This document shows, piece after piece, positions 21,906 through 34,230 of a DNA stretch of 64,000 bases. This stretch comes from Colletes latitarsis (taxonomy: Eukaryota > Arthropoda > Insecta > Hymenoptera > Colletidae): NCBI RefSeq assembly GCF_051014445.1, contig NC_135141.1:27241422-27305421 (forward strand), read 5' to 3'. Numbering within the stretch: position 1 is the stretch's first letter; each line of letters opens with the position of its first letter. The notes beneath the pieces were generated by a model. That model saw only the letters and a program-made list of their open reading frames with translations. It made no database searches and had not been told where the DNA came from. The translations under genes were made by a program, and so were the position numbers.

Positions 21906-24149
21906 CAATTAGGCACGTTGCAAAAACCGATGCAGGGGACTCGAAACCAAAGTTGAAACGTTTAGATTTTCTGCCTACGCAAACATATTACCGTGTTGCT
22001 GGATTTTTTTACCCGTTGCGTGGAATCACTTAGCTACGAGGTATCGTCAACAACTTGTTCTACGAGCCGTTCGAAGGCTCTGCTACTTTGCAGTCCTTTG
22101 GACCGATTATAAAAATTGGAATTAAGCTCCGTAACGGTACCCGTTAACTGCGCTTTGCCTCCGCGCGTACGGCGATATTTTATGCACGCTTCCTCGTTTA
22201 ATGAAGACGTTTAACGCCCCAGCCAGTTACATCCGCGACATTCTGAAAATTCTGGCCCACCCCCCTCCCTCTCGTCTGGAATTTTCGGCCTCGCGAAAAG
22301 AAATCGAACGGTTCGCGCGCGATAAATTCTACGGGACCACCGATTGATCACTCGAACGGGGCGGCAAAAACGGTGTATCCACCGAGGCGGGGGCAGTCTG
22401 AACGCGAACAAGGTGGCAAAACCGCGGCAAGAACCGATACGGAGGCGAGAGGGGACGAGTGTCAAAAATAAAAACAGCTGGTCCAGGTCGTACCCGGCTT
22501 CTTCGTGACCCGGTTGCTGTGTTCCGAGCGCACCAGACCGCAGATAAGATCCGCGCTGCTTATGTAAAACACGAGTTGTCGCGCCCCGTGGCAGTCTCTT
22601 CATCTTCCTCCGCATCTCTCGACCCTCTCTCTTACTCCCAGACGCCTCCACTTCGTCTTACACAGGTCCCTTGCTGGGGAAAAAGACGGTCAACGCGCTT
22701 GGTGTCATCTTATTCCGCGTATATTCCATCGACTGTTTCCGTTGACAGTTTTCTAGGTCTTATCGATTGCAACATTGTTTCGAAAGGTTTTGATCCCCAA
22801 GAATGTTGGTTGGTGAAAGTCAACAACGCGCAAAGCGCTTTTACAAAGCCTATATGGCACCAATATGGTGTCTATTTTACGATAACAGTCGCCCTGTGCT
22901 CGAATTTCCATATTCCCACGAAGAACTACCCCGTTTAACAGCGATTTTTACGGGTGGTTCGCGGAGAGAGTCTTCTTCAAGACGCAAGGTCGTCCAGAGC
23001 GAGCGATCCAAGGCTACGAGCGGCGCGAGATCCAGCTCGACGGACCGAGGTCGGCTCCGTCCAGGTCTAATTAATTGCAGCAATTAAAACGTAACGCCCC
23101 GACAGAGTCGCTGGCGAATTTACGGAAATTAGCGACGCTTATCGGGCCCGTCCAGCTTCGTTTCTGACCGTGTACCGTGTCTCGGGTACGAGCGACTCTC
23201 GTCAGCGTAATTTACGGAGACGAACAACGATCGAGACGTATCGCGGTACTTAGAAACGCAACGCTCCTCGTGCACGTTGTTTATTTACGATACTGGCGAT
23301 CGGTGTGTCGCTTATGGTCTAGGTTAAAATTACACGTAGTGTAATGGATGGTATTATTTCGAGAATGATTTTTAACAACTATTTTATTCTGGACAAACAT
23401 TGGATTTATTCTAGAAACAGAGAGTTACGAATCCAGATCTTTGGTGGAGGAACTGTGTTGGGTTTTTAAAAGGTGATTAGGAATGTTCGTTAAGAATGCT
23501 AGAGTTAGGATGACAAAGTGTTTACTCATTTGGATGAGTCAGATACATTATAGTAGTCCTCTGAAATTTTCTAAAGTCCCAAGAGTTCTTCTACGCTAAG
23601 ACAATGGATTTTGGGCACGTTTTACGGAATGCAAATGCATCCGTCGGTTACAGCGATGGCGTATTCGTGATTTTGCGCTGTCGTTTTCGCACGGTCGACC
23701 AGTTCCATCTGGGAAAGCAACGGGGGTCTCTCGTCGGGCGTATCGTCGCGGACGCTGAACGATCTGGTAACTTTTCATCGGTGGAAACAGGTCCCACCGG
23801 TGTCCAGAGGGACTCTCGCTCGCGCCACGAAAAACGATCGATAAAACCGGAACCCATCCGAGTCCTGGGCAACGATGAGCCACCGACGCCCTTCCTCCTG
23901 CGCCCGCTCATTGGGATTCAACGACAAATTGCAGCTCCTACAGCATCGATAATCGCGAGGACTAAATTAGAAACGGCGAAATTGAAGCTCGATCTACGGC
24001 CAACTTGGTACGATCGAATTCCGATAGGATCGATTTGTTGCCAGCCTCGATTATACTAGATCTCATCTAATACGAGGGGCAGGTTACGGCTAGTCTTAAT
24101 CCGCCAGGACGCGCCAGACGCGTCGGTCTCGACGTTATAATTGGATTAA
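21906..24149. other. Giant osp intron, no gene seen
   Basis: CpG-rich DNA. Frames of 87-159 codons at 22211-22938 and 23596-24059 occur on both strands over the same bases with low-complexity Arg/Ser composition and no domain, so they are treated as chance. Confidence 0.5.
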
Positions 24150-25020
24150 GTTATGCCAGCCCCTAAGTAATGGCTGATCGAGTAGCGCTCGATACGAGTT
24201 ACGCGAGTTACAGGTTGTAATTTCGTCTAAATTGCGCGCGATCGTAGTCGCGATGGTCCTAAGTTCTATCTGAAGCGTTTATCTAAATTATGGCTGCCAC
24301 GGGGTTGTACTTCATCTACATTGTAAGAAACAACCGGGCAGCCCTAAGTCAATCGGTGACATAAGCTGTTACGGGCTCCAATTACATTCGAACAAAGTTG
24401 CGCTCGTAATACGCGAGTTACACCGATCGAACGCTTTATTGAATCCATCTGTGGATCGCGATCCGACGATACCATCTATGTGCATGCTAATAACGTTGAA
24501 ACGATATCACGATTATCGTTTGCAATCTGGCACGGGCTGTACCTTCGATCGATAGATATCCGAATCATCGATGATGTTGGATCGTGACCCAAAATTCTTT
24601 CACAGAAAAGAACGATTGACAAATTGATTACAAATTTTTTGTATCCAGTTCCACGTTTTGCGACTCGATCCGTGCCTCGGGATATATAAATTCGTACATT
24701 AAAACGCAATTACTGTCGCGTACGGTTCGTGCGATATCAAATATCCATTCATAAAATCGGCTGGTTCGTTTAAAAATTTTACGACGGGTCGTAAAGAACT
24801 GGCCACTATGCAATTTGGGTCGTGCTTCGTAATGGTTGAGATATATACTGTTCTACGACGTGATTATATTCGGACAAAATAACGTATTACACTACAATTA
24901 TAGTAGCCCTGAGCTGCAATCGGTCCAATTCGTGGCAGGCTGAAATTACACCTGCCCAAAGATTTATTCAATCCGCCTGTAAATTCCGATCTGATGATTC
25001 AATTTATGCAAGGTTCGCAT
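24150..25020. repeat. Highly degenerate long repeats
   Basis: Pairs of similar words recur in the same order. Examples are GATACGAGTTACGCGAGTTAC (about 24190) and GTAATACGCGAGTTAC (24405); GCCCTAAGTCAATCGGT (24340) and GCCCTGAGCTGCAATCGGT (24904); AATCCATCTGTGGATCGCGA (24439) and AATCCGCCTGTAAATTCCGA (24968). Spacing is about 210 bp and 530-565 bp. This looks like an old, decayed tandem duplication; borders are uncertain. Confidence 0.4.
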
Positions 25021-26229
25021 CATCCTAAATTAGCGTTATTCCACGTTCTGCGCCGCCAAAGACTGGTCGAGTAATTGAGCACGATTCTCGGAGTAGTACC
25101 ATGCAAGTTCGAGTTAAGCTTCCCTGGTTTCACCAAACAAAGGGAAAAACAAACGACGGTTGTCGATACCGTGTCACGGTATATCGAGTTTATTGGTTGT
25201 ATCGGCGTTGCATTTCAACGCAAAGAATATTGGTACAGTTACAGAGAGAGTTGTTCAGGATTTAGAGAGTCCAGAGACCGGAGTTGAATGTATTATGCTT
25301 AGAGATGAATGGTATGACTATTTAAAGAGTTTCTTCGTACGCGTTTTCGTGAGTTAATGTACCGTGCACAGGGGATGGAGGACCTAATGGTCGGAGAAAG
25401 CTTGACAGGAATTCAAGCCGACAGTGATTCCTCCAGCGACATGACGAACCACAAACATCCTCTTCTTTCTTCTGCCGAACACACACCGGCGCGTCTCGGG
25501 TTTCGGAGTTTTGGGGGCGAAAGTGGTCGGTCTTGTTTGGGGATTCTGCGGTTTCCGCGACACGGAAATCGATATATCGCGGCCAGAAGGAAGAAAGCCC
25601 TACGAAGCATACTAGAGCCTCGGCGATTGGGTTTCTCAGGGAATCTCTGACCGCCAGAGTCTCTTGAAACATTAAATACACGTCACAAATCTCTTTCTGG
25701 TATAAAATCCGCATCGGTAGTTCCTTGGATATTACATCTGTTGAATATTTATTTGCTAAAATGCTGTCAGCTTGACAGTTTTCTGCTCACGCTCGAAGGG
25801 GGTGCAATAAACGAGTGTCCTCCTCAGGTAGCAAGGAAGGGGACATGCAATGCTTATTCTCAACAACATCTTTTGCACTAAAGGGTTTATTCCCGTTAAT
25901 AAACGAATAATAATAATAAAAGAGTGGGTTAACGGTATCGAGCGAGTCGTGGAACGGCGGGCCACCCTGTAGGAGCGTTCTATCAGGAGCGGAGCCCACC
26001 TAAAAGTACAGGTACCCGAGTGACCGGTGCAATCGATATCTGTCAACGGGAAGAAAGACGTATCTTCCGCCGAATCTAGACAAGCCCTGAACGAAACGAC
26101 CACGTTCGCGGCCCACGGTGGTAGACCTGTCGTTCTCGCGTGCACCAGAGATGCCAGACGGAGCCCCAGGTGCACCGGGGACACCTCATTCCACTTTCAC
26201 ACACTATGCCAGATCACGAGTACCTCTGC
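25021..26229. other. Giant osp intron, no supported gene
   Basis: Two blocks look slightly protein-like: a plus-strand frame at 25357-25650 (with DSDSSSDMTNHKHPLLSS) and a plus-strand frame at 26027-26251. Neither has a recognisable domain or clear splice sites, and opposite-strand frames over the same bases are equally open. They are not annotated as exons. Confidence 0.45.
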
Positions 26230-27290
26230 TAACCACTCCCGATACTTCTGACAACGTATAACGATTGCTACTGACTACTGCTAGCCTCTGCTTGCCTCTA
26301 CTGACCACTGATGACCACTCCTAATACTTCTGACAACGTAAAAAGATCATTATTTGCTACTGCTTGCCTCTGCTGACCACTGCTGACCACTTCTGATATA
26401 TTTGGCAACGTATAACGATTACTAGTGGCTACTGTTTGTCTCTGCTGCCCTCTACTGACCACTAATGACCACTCACGATACTTCTGACAACGTATAATGA
26501 TTACTACTTGCTACTGTTATCCTCTGCTTGCCTCTATTGACCACTGATGACCACTCCTAATACTTCTGACAACGTAAGAACATTATTATTTGCTACTGCT
26601 TGCCTCTGCTGACCACTGCTGACCACTTCTGATATATCTGGCAACGTTTAACGATTACTAGTGGCTACTGTTTGTCTCTGCTGCCCTCTACTGACCACTG
26701 ATGACCACTCACGATACTTCTGGCAACATATAACGATTACTAGTGGCTACTGTTTGTCTCTGCTGCCCTCTACTGACCACTGATGACCACTCACGATACT
26801 TCTGGCAACGTATAACGATTACTAGTGGCTACTGCTATCCTCTGCTTGCCTCTACTGACCACTGATGACCACTCCTAATACTTCTGACAACGTAAGAACA
26901 TTATTATTTGCTACTGCTTGCCTCTGCTGACCACTGCTGACCACTTCTGATATATCTGGCAACGTTTAACGATTACTAGTGGCTACTGTTTGTCTCTGCT
27001 GCCCTCTACTGACCACTGATGACCACTCACGATACTTCTGACAACGTATAATGATTACTACTTGCTACTGCTATCCTCTGCTTGCCTCTACTGACCACTG
27101 ATGACCACTCGTGATACTTTTGACAACGTAAAAAGATTATTATCTGCTACTGCTTGCCTCTGCATGTCTCTGCTGACCACTGCTGACCACTTTTGACCAC
27201 TTCTGATATATCTGGCAACGTATAACGATTATTAGCGGTTACTGTTTGTCATGATATACATGTAATAACGTTTGTATAATATAAATCTAC
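26230..27290 (+). repeat. Second copy of the foldback satellite arm, 72/82-bp units
   Basis: The word CAACGTATAACGATTACTA or a variant recurs at spacings of 82, 72, 82, 82, 72, 82, 82, 82, 72, 82, 82 and 92 bp (anchors 26253 to 27217). Spacings differ by 10 bp, the length of the CTGACCACTG-type module. The array shares vocabulary and orientation with 11550-12300. Its right end (about 27247-27290, GTATAATATAAATCTA) matches the AT-rich junction after the left foldback arm (GTATAATGTAAATCTA, about 12318). It is therefore a solo or truncated arm of the same element family. Confidence 0.85.
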
Positions 27291-28429
27291 TCGTCTATCC
27301 TTGCTTGGCGGTTTCTATGAGAGCGACAACGCGTTTAGAGACCGTGGTGTCCCACAGTCGGCGTGGGTCGCGGCATTGTTCTCGCGACGGACACAACGTT
27401 TCCCAGAGAAACGAGCGACTGCGAAATCTCATTTGCGAAACGCTTCGCGACGCCACCGCGCCGATAATCGGCCTCGATTCTTTTTCTCCACCTTTTCTTT
27501 TTACTCTCGCGAGCCGGGTGCTCGTTTTTCTTTCTCATTCGATTTTCCCGACAGAGGGAATCCTCGAGCGTGGCACGAACGATGCTTTACGATTCTCGCG
27601 CGCGAGAATACGCTGGGAATCGGCCTTTACGTAATCGCGATTCGTTCTCGACACACACACACACACACACACCGCCGCGGATGTAATTAGCGCCAGGCAA
27701 CGTGTAATTAACGCGACTGTCGTTAGACCAGAAACTCGATATCGTTGGGACGAAACGTTCCTCCTCCAGTGTCTTTTCTGCTCGAAAGCTCCACCCTCGC
27801 GAATCGGGGTAAATATACGTGTTTTAAAATTATTTTCGACTATCTGAGAATCGAAACGCCAAGCTACGTTACGAAGGCTGTGAGAAACGCGTGTGAGTTA
27901 CTAGGGAAACATTCTGCCCAGAGACACACGGAGTTCTGAGTCTGAATTCGAGATAAGTTTGGAAATGGCGCTTAAAAACGGGGTAGAACGAGTTCCCCCC
28001 ATTAATATTAATTACTCTTCCCGCGGAGACGAGGAGTAGAAAAGGAGAAAGGTATAATAGGAGCACGTTCCTCGCGTGCATTGCGTACGATATTTACATT
28101 GTAACGGGGAGCCCGTGTGTCGACGACCCCGTATCTTCGGTTATACATTCTTGCTCGTCGAACTGCTAACGCGATACTCCTAATTAGTATAACGAGCTAC
28201 GTATGCTTTATTGTCCTGATTTATTGCTGTAATTAGGTTTCCACCTATGCGGTAGCTTTTCGAGTTCAACTTATCGCGTCCGCCATCTTTTTTTAGCACA
28301 CCGAGGCTCTCGTGTTTCGCGGAAACCAGCGTGACAAAATTAAATGAATCATTACACAGTACTCTAATTAAATTGACTTTCGTTAAGGTTTTGATTGGAT
28401 CCAAAATACTGGAGTCGATTTTAATCTAG
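27291..28429. other. Giant osp intron, no gene seen
   Basis: GC-rich to mixed DNA with overlapping chance frames at 27272-27690. Contains a CA microsatellite (27651-27672). No exon recognised. Confidence 0.5.
27651..27672. repeat. (AC)11 microsatellite
   Basis: Eleven uninterrupted AC dinucleotides, likely length-polymorphic. Confidence 0.97.
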
Positions 28430-28720
28430 ATCCTCGACTTGGACTAAGATGTTATTCAGGTTCAGGTGCAGTTAGGCTTCGAGGAATCTAGAGCCAAGTT
28501 GGTGCGGAGGAAGACTATGCTCGGTTTGGGTTAGACCTAGATAATCGAGACCTAGAAATTCTCGAGCCCAGTTTGGAATAGACGCAGGGAACATCTAGAC
28601 CCGAGTTAAATGAGTCCTAGATAGGTCTGAGTCTAGTTTATATCGGATCTAAATAAGTTCAGGCCTCGATTGGATGAGACGTAGGAAAGCTCGAGCCTGA
28701 TTCGGATCACGCTTAGGAAG
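28430..28720. repeat. Degenerate minisatellite, about 30-37-bp period
   Basis: Variants of a word like CTCGAGCCTGGTTTGGAT recur near 28490, 28526, 28563, 28598, 28629, 28662 and 28692 (GAGCCAAGTTGG, CTCGGTTTGGG, GAGCCCAGTTTGG, GAGTCTAGTTTA, GAGCCTGATTCGG). They alternate with GACCTAGAT-like words. A shorter block with a similar vocabulary lies at 56041-56170. Confidence 0.6.
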
Positions 28721-29604
28721 ACCTACATCTTTAGATAAAAAGGGACTTATCTAGACGTCGAAAAGCTCGACAATAAGAGTCAGAATGTACTTAGACTCGA
28801 TCCAACTCCAAGCATGATCTACAGTATCCTAATCTAGTCTTTGTGATTCAGAATAATCTGCGTTACTTCAGCTCCCACTATTTTTATTTTACGATACGGA
28901 TCTCGTTCGTTGGATTTAATTGTGTTTCACCGTGACTTGGATTTTCATACGCTTCCTGAATTATTTTCTTCGTCGTTTTACATTCTTAAAAGCTTCGCAA
29001 AGCAGAGCGGAATAACGAGGTTCCATCTCTTCCTAATACTTAATCACGAGAAAAATGAGACAACGATTGGCCATTGAAACAGTAGGAAAATCCTACAAGT
29101 TGCTATTTTAAACAAGTCGAGGAGTAAAGATCTTGCAAATAATTTAGGTTTGCTCCCGAAATTGCAACTCGATCGACAATTTTGGCGAGCGAACGATAAA
29201 TTGGTGAACGCGTGGCGGAGGAAAAAAGGTCGATTCTCGGTCGTCGAAGGAAGTTCTCCCGCTCGGATGGGTGCAACGATCCCGTGTTGTTCAGAAATGG
29301 CATTTCAGCTGCCGTTGCATGTACACCTGCGCAAGTTGGCCGCGCGAGTGTGTGCACGGGCATCTAGCACGCCGCGAACCGCTGCGGCTACTCGTTAAAA
29401 TACACCTGATTACCGAACATTACCGTGCCGAGGGGGTAATGATCGCAGCGCTTGCACGTAATAGAAATCGTTCGAGCCCAGCGAGAACAGACGCTCCACG
29501 AGCATCGAAAATCTCCGTCGTTTCCAGCAAACTGTGCCTCGAAATATCCAGCATTATTCGAACCACTCGAATGCTAAATCTCATCGCTGATTAGAATAAC
29601 AAAT
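28721..29604. other. Giant osp intron, no gene seen
   Basis: Mixed composition. Overlapping opposite-strand frames at 29103-29594 carry no domain. Confidence 0.5.
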
Positions 29605-31625
29605 CTTCGTGGAGGACCACGTTATCGCAACTCTGGGATCGTTCAGTCTTTCAATGTTAGATGATATTTGAGTATCTCGCGTAGATTTCGAATCCTTGAC
29701 GAATTGTTTGGACCACTTCGACACATTGAAAATGCAAATTTCTCATCGTTGACTAGAATAACAAATCTTGCATCAAGAATTGCATCTTTGGATTACTTGG
29801 AAGTCTAGCTTATCGACACACTGGGATCGTTGGATCTTTAAATACTAGTATTTGAGTATCTTCCATATATTTCGAATTTTTGACGAATTGTTTGGACCAC
29901 TTCGACATATTGAAAATGCAAATTTCTCATCGTTGACTAGAATAACGGATCTTGCATCAAGAATTGCATCTTTGGATTTCTTGGAAGTCTAGCTTATCGA
30001 AACGCTGGGATCGTTGGATCTTTAAATATTAGTATTTGAGTATCTTCTATAGATTTCGAATCCTTGACGAATTATTTGGACCACTTCGACACATTGAAAA
30101 TGCAAATTTCTCATCGCTGATTAGAATAACGAATCTTGCATCAAGAATTGCATCTTTGGATTTCTTGGAAGTCTAGCTTATCGAAACGCTGGGATTGTTG
30201 GATCTTTAAATATTAGTATTTGAGAATCTTCCATAGATTTCGAATCCTTGACGAGTTATTTGAACCACTTCGACACATTGAAAATGCAAATTTCTCATCG
30301 CTGACTAGAATAACAAATCTTGCATCAAGAATTGCATCTTTGGATTTTTTGGAAGTCTAGCTTATTGAAACGCTGGGATCGTTGGATCTTTAAATATTAG
30401 TATTTGAGTATCTTCCATAGATTTCGAATCCTTGACGAGTTATTTGAACCACTTCGACACATTGAAAATACAAATTTCTCATCGTTGACTAGAATAACAA
30501 ATCTTGCATCAAGAATTGCATCTTTGAATTTGTTGGAAGTCTACCTTATCGAAACGCTGGGATCGTTGGATCTTTAAATATTAGTATTTGAGTATCTTCC
30601 ATAGATTTCGAATCCTTGACGAATTATTTGTAACACTTCGACACATTGAAGATGCAAATTTCTCATCGTTGACTAGAATAACAAATCTTGCATCAAGAAT
30701 TGCATCTGTGGATTTCTGGGAAGTCTAGCTTATCGAAACGCTGGGATCGTTGGATCTTTAAATATTAGTATTTGAGTATCTTCCATAGATTTCGAATCCT
30801 TAACGAATTATTTGAATCACTTTGACACATTGAAAATGCAAATTTCTCATCGCTGACTAGAATAACAAATCTTGCATCAAGAATTGCATCTTTGGATTTC
30901 TTGGAAGTCTAGCTTATCGAAACGCTGGGATCGTTGGATCTTTAAATATTAGTATTTGTGTATCTTCCATAGATTTCGAATCCTTGACGAATTATTTGAA
31001 TCACTCGACACACACAGAAAGTGCAAAATTCTCATCGTTGATTACAATAACGGATCTTGCATCAAGAATTGCATCTTTGGATTTCTTGGAAGTCTAGCTT
31101 ATCGGAACACTGGGATCGTTGGATCTTTAAGTATTAGTATTTGAGTATCTTCCATAGTTTTCGAATCCTTGATGAATTATTTGAACCACTTCGACACATT
31201 GAAAATACAAATTTCTCATCGCACACTAGAATAACGGATCTTGCATCAAGAATTGCATCTTTGGATTTCTTGGAAGTCTAGCTTATCGAAACGCTGGGAT
31301 CGTTGGATCTTTAAATATTAGTATTTGAGTATCTTCCATAGATTTCGAATCCTTGACGAATTATTTGGACCACTTCGACACATTGAAAATGCAAATTTCT
31401 CATCGCTGACTAGAATAACGGATCTTGCATCAAGAATTGCATCTTTGGATTTCTTGGAAGTCTAGCTTATCGACACACTGGGATCGTTGGATCTTTAAAT
31501 ATTAGTATTTGAGTATCTTCCATAGATTTCGAATCCTTAACGAATTATTTGGACCACTTCGACACATTGAAAATACAAATTTCTCATCGCTGATTAGAAT
31601 AACGAATCTTCGTGGAGGATTAGGA
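29605..31625 (+). repeat. 184-bp satellite array, eleven copies
   Basis: The anchor TTTGAGTATC or a variant occurs at 29667, 29851, 30035, 30219, 30403, 30587, 30771, 30955, 31140, 31324 and 31508. The period is 184 bp with a single 185. Units share GAATTGCATCTTTGGATTTC, CTGGGATCGTTGGATC and GACCACTTCGACACATTG. The two border monomers carry CTTCGTGGAGGA where internal monomers carry CTTGCATCAAGA. There is no coding content; short ORFs are repeat shadows. Confidence 0.95.
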
Positions 31626-33249
31626 CTTTGTGATCGTCGAATCTTTGCATTCCCCGATGCTTGCATCTTTGGAAGTCTAGGTTTTCGAACCACCTCGTAA
31701 TCGTATCAGCGCGACAGTTGAAATGTTGGATGGATATTGGAATACAGTGAACTAGGAGTAGTTGTAGCATGAATACCCATAGTCGGGATTGCGACACGCC
31801 CAGCCACGAGGGCAACCAGGAAACGTAGTTGGCGTACTCGAGCGTACGCGACTACGTGTGCAGCGTCCTGGCTATCACGTATTTACGCGACCGCGTGGTA
31901 CGTGCGTGTGTACCGTGAGCGAATAGCCTCTACTTGGACGATGCCGCACACGCCATTCTGTATCGCGTATTGGACATCACTGGCATTCCATCTCCTACCA
32001 TATGAATATGCATAAACTCGCAGCGAGCCTCACGCGACTCGAACGTCCCGATTTTTACTCAATTTCACCGGCTGACGTTACAAAAGGGAAATTATTTATA
32101 CCTGTTGAGAATCCGCTATTTTTGGCAACGTCACCATCTACCCACTTCTACATCAACAAGGATGATTATGTTCACGCGATTTCACGTCACTAATTTCAAT
32201 CACTCTCTCTAAACAAAACGAACGTACCTACTACACACAGTGCAAAAATAAAGATCATTTACCACAGCCTATTTCCACTGAATATCTAACAATACCTAAT
32301 CATTTTCTTTTTAATAAACCCTTAGAAAAAGGTTCATTAAAGCGGAAGTTATTGAAATCGATCGTGTCGGCTGGCTTTGTCACGGGAGTCGTCTCGAGGA
32401 GGATCCTCTCTCCCTCCCACCGGTAGGGTTAAGTGAGTTTCATTTAATCCCGTCATTAGCTATTTGCTGGGCAGAGGAACGGGGCGAGGCCATCCTCGTC
32501 TGTTCCTCCTCGTCCCCGTAATCGTCTTGGCCATCCTCATCGTGCGTCATCTATCTCGTATCCTCTCGCTGGACCAGCGGTACTCTCGCGGAACGTCTTA
32601 ATGATAATCTCGGAGGGAGAATAAAGAGCACGCATTACGCGATGGGGAACACCGTGGCTCGGCTTTCTTACGCGGCGATCACTCATCGCGGGAAACAATT
32701 AGTCTTCGGAAAATTGAAAGGGCCCCGGACGCCATTGTTCGACCCGTCAGCGTGGCTCCAACAGCCCCTCGAGGTTGTTAAGATAACCGTGATAAGGTGA
32801 TAACTATTCGTAACAGTCTATTAACCCGCTGTCAGGTGGGAAACCTTGCTTGGAAACTGACTTTAATATTCGCTCTCCAAACTTTGGGAAATTGTGCTTT
32901 ATTTTTCTGAACAAAATACAAAAATTAGAGAACTTAATCCTGGTAGGACGATGTCTACGAGTAAATCGCAGAATCCCAGCTTAGAAGTTTGAAATCGAAG
33001 GAACCAGAAATGACACAGCAAACCTAGGATAGGACTCGTTTAGTGTTAGAAAAGTTAAAATAATTCCTGCGAAGGACTCGTCCGTTTACGTTGAATATTC
33101 TTTTCCTGTTGATAAAGTGCGCGTTCTAGTAGCCCAAGATTAATTTCTAACGAAGCAGTTTCTCCGATGCATATTTTTAATTGCAAAAGTAACTTCGTAA
33201 GTTAAGAACTAGATCCTCGAGTCGTCGACGAGATCTTCCTATCTCTGAT
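31626..33249. other. Giant osp intron, no supported gene; GC-rich block near 32.4-32.8 kb
   Basis: Between two tandem arrays. A GC-rich block holds a 36-codon minus-strand micro-ORF (32550-32440) with an acidic start (HDEDGQDDYGDEEE) and a 52-codon plus-strand ORF (32642-32800). Neither is recognised or linked by splice sites. The block could be regulatory or an alternative first exon, but the sequence alone does not show this. Confidence 0.4.
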
Positions 33250-34230
33250 TATGAAATCCACACGGTTGTTTTACGAGGTACTTTCGCTGTCTGGACAGGA
33301 GAACTAACGAGCCAGTTTTTCTCGCGAATCGTAGAAACCAGAGACCCTGGTCTAGGTTCGATCAACAATGTTGCTCGCCTTATTATTGCCAGCAACAGGT
33401 GTAACAGATTGTAACAGGTAACGTTGTAAATGAACGTCAGAAACCGAGAAATGTTTAACGTGGACACGATTCGACGTCCACCCTGATGCGTATTACGAGA
33501 TCCTAAGTCCTTTTGATGTCGTCGGTCGCAGCTGTTCGTTTAGAAGCAGCAATAATATCCGAGACGGTGTACAAGGAGGATCCCAGAGGCCAGAAAGTGG
33601 ATAGCGGTGTCCGGTCGACGTCGTTAGTCGTCTTATTATTGCAAACGGCGGATGTAATAGAATACTGTTGTGGCGATTTAATGGTAGAAATGGAAGTCGA
33701 AGCGCGGCTGGGTGCTCTACCAAAGCGTTCAGAGTCCATGGAACGTGGACACGCTTTGATGTCTACTCTGATACACATTACGAGACTCTCAGCCACTTCG
33801 CGGAGTCCCTTTGCAACTTTTCGTTTACCAGTAGCAATAATTCCTCGTGACCAATCGTAAATTCTAGAAAATGGATACCATCGCCCATTCGATGACGCCT
33901 GTCGTATTATTCCGTGGACGCAGGTGTGGTGGAAACGGAAGTGGAATCGAATACAGAATTATACAATCGTTTGATAGACCCGTCACCTGGACTCTGACGT
34001 CTTGTTCGATACGCATTATGATCCGCTATTCGACGGGGTACTTTTGCCATCGGTAGCCAGAGCAGTTTAGGAGAAGAAACGATGGCTGATCCAGTTCTTG
34101 TCGAGAATCTTAGATGCCAGGAACTGGAAGGCTCCCGTGGATTCAATCCACAATGTTACTTGTTTTGTTATTAAGAGCGACGAGTGATAGATCGCTGTTG
34201 CGATAACTTAATGTTATACGGATTGCTAAA
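33250..34230 (+). repeat. Old tandem repeat, about 265-bp unit, four diverged copies
   Basis: Corresponding words recur about 265 bp apart: CTTATTATTGCCAGCAAC (about 33379), CTTATTATTGCAAACGGC (33633), GTATTATTCCGTGGACGC (33903) and TTGTTATTAAGAGCGACG (34163). Also GATGCGTATTACGAGATC (33484), GATACACATTACGAGACT (33770) and GATACGCATTATGATCCG (34008). Divergence is high, so the array is ancient. Frames over it (33503-33860) are not considered genes. Confidence 0.65.

Noticed and set aside
25357..25650. Possible exon with DSDSSSDMTNHKHPLLSS
   Set aside because: Protein-like in part, but no domain, no convincing donor, and nothing links it to another exon.
26027..26251. Possible Ig-like or collagen-like exon (plus frame HGGRPVVLACT; minus frame with GAPGAP)
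   Set aside because: Both strands look equally plausible, which argues for chance. No cysteine pair spacing or splice sites support either, and it abuts the satellite arm.
29605..31625. TTTCGAATCC words resembling a tRNA B box (GGTTCGANTCC) in the 184-bp satellite
   Set aside because: The leading GG is missing and no A box or cloverleaf arms surround them, so no tRNA or tRNA-derived SINE is called.
32642..32800. 52-codon ORF beginning MGNTVARLSY, a possible N-myristoylation signal
   Set aside because: Too short and unrecognised; a glycine at position 2 alone is not evidence.
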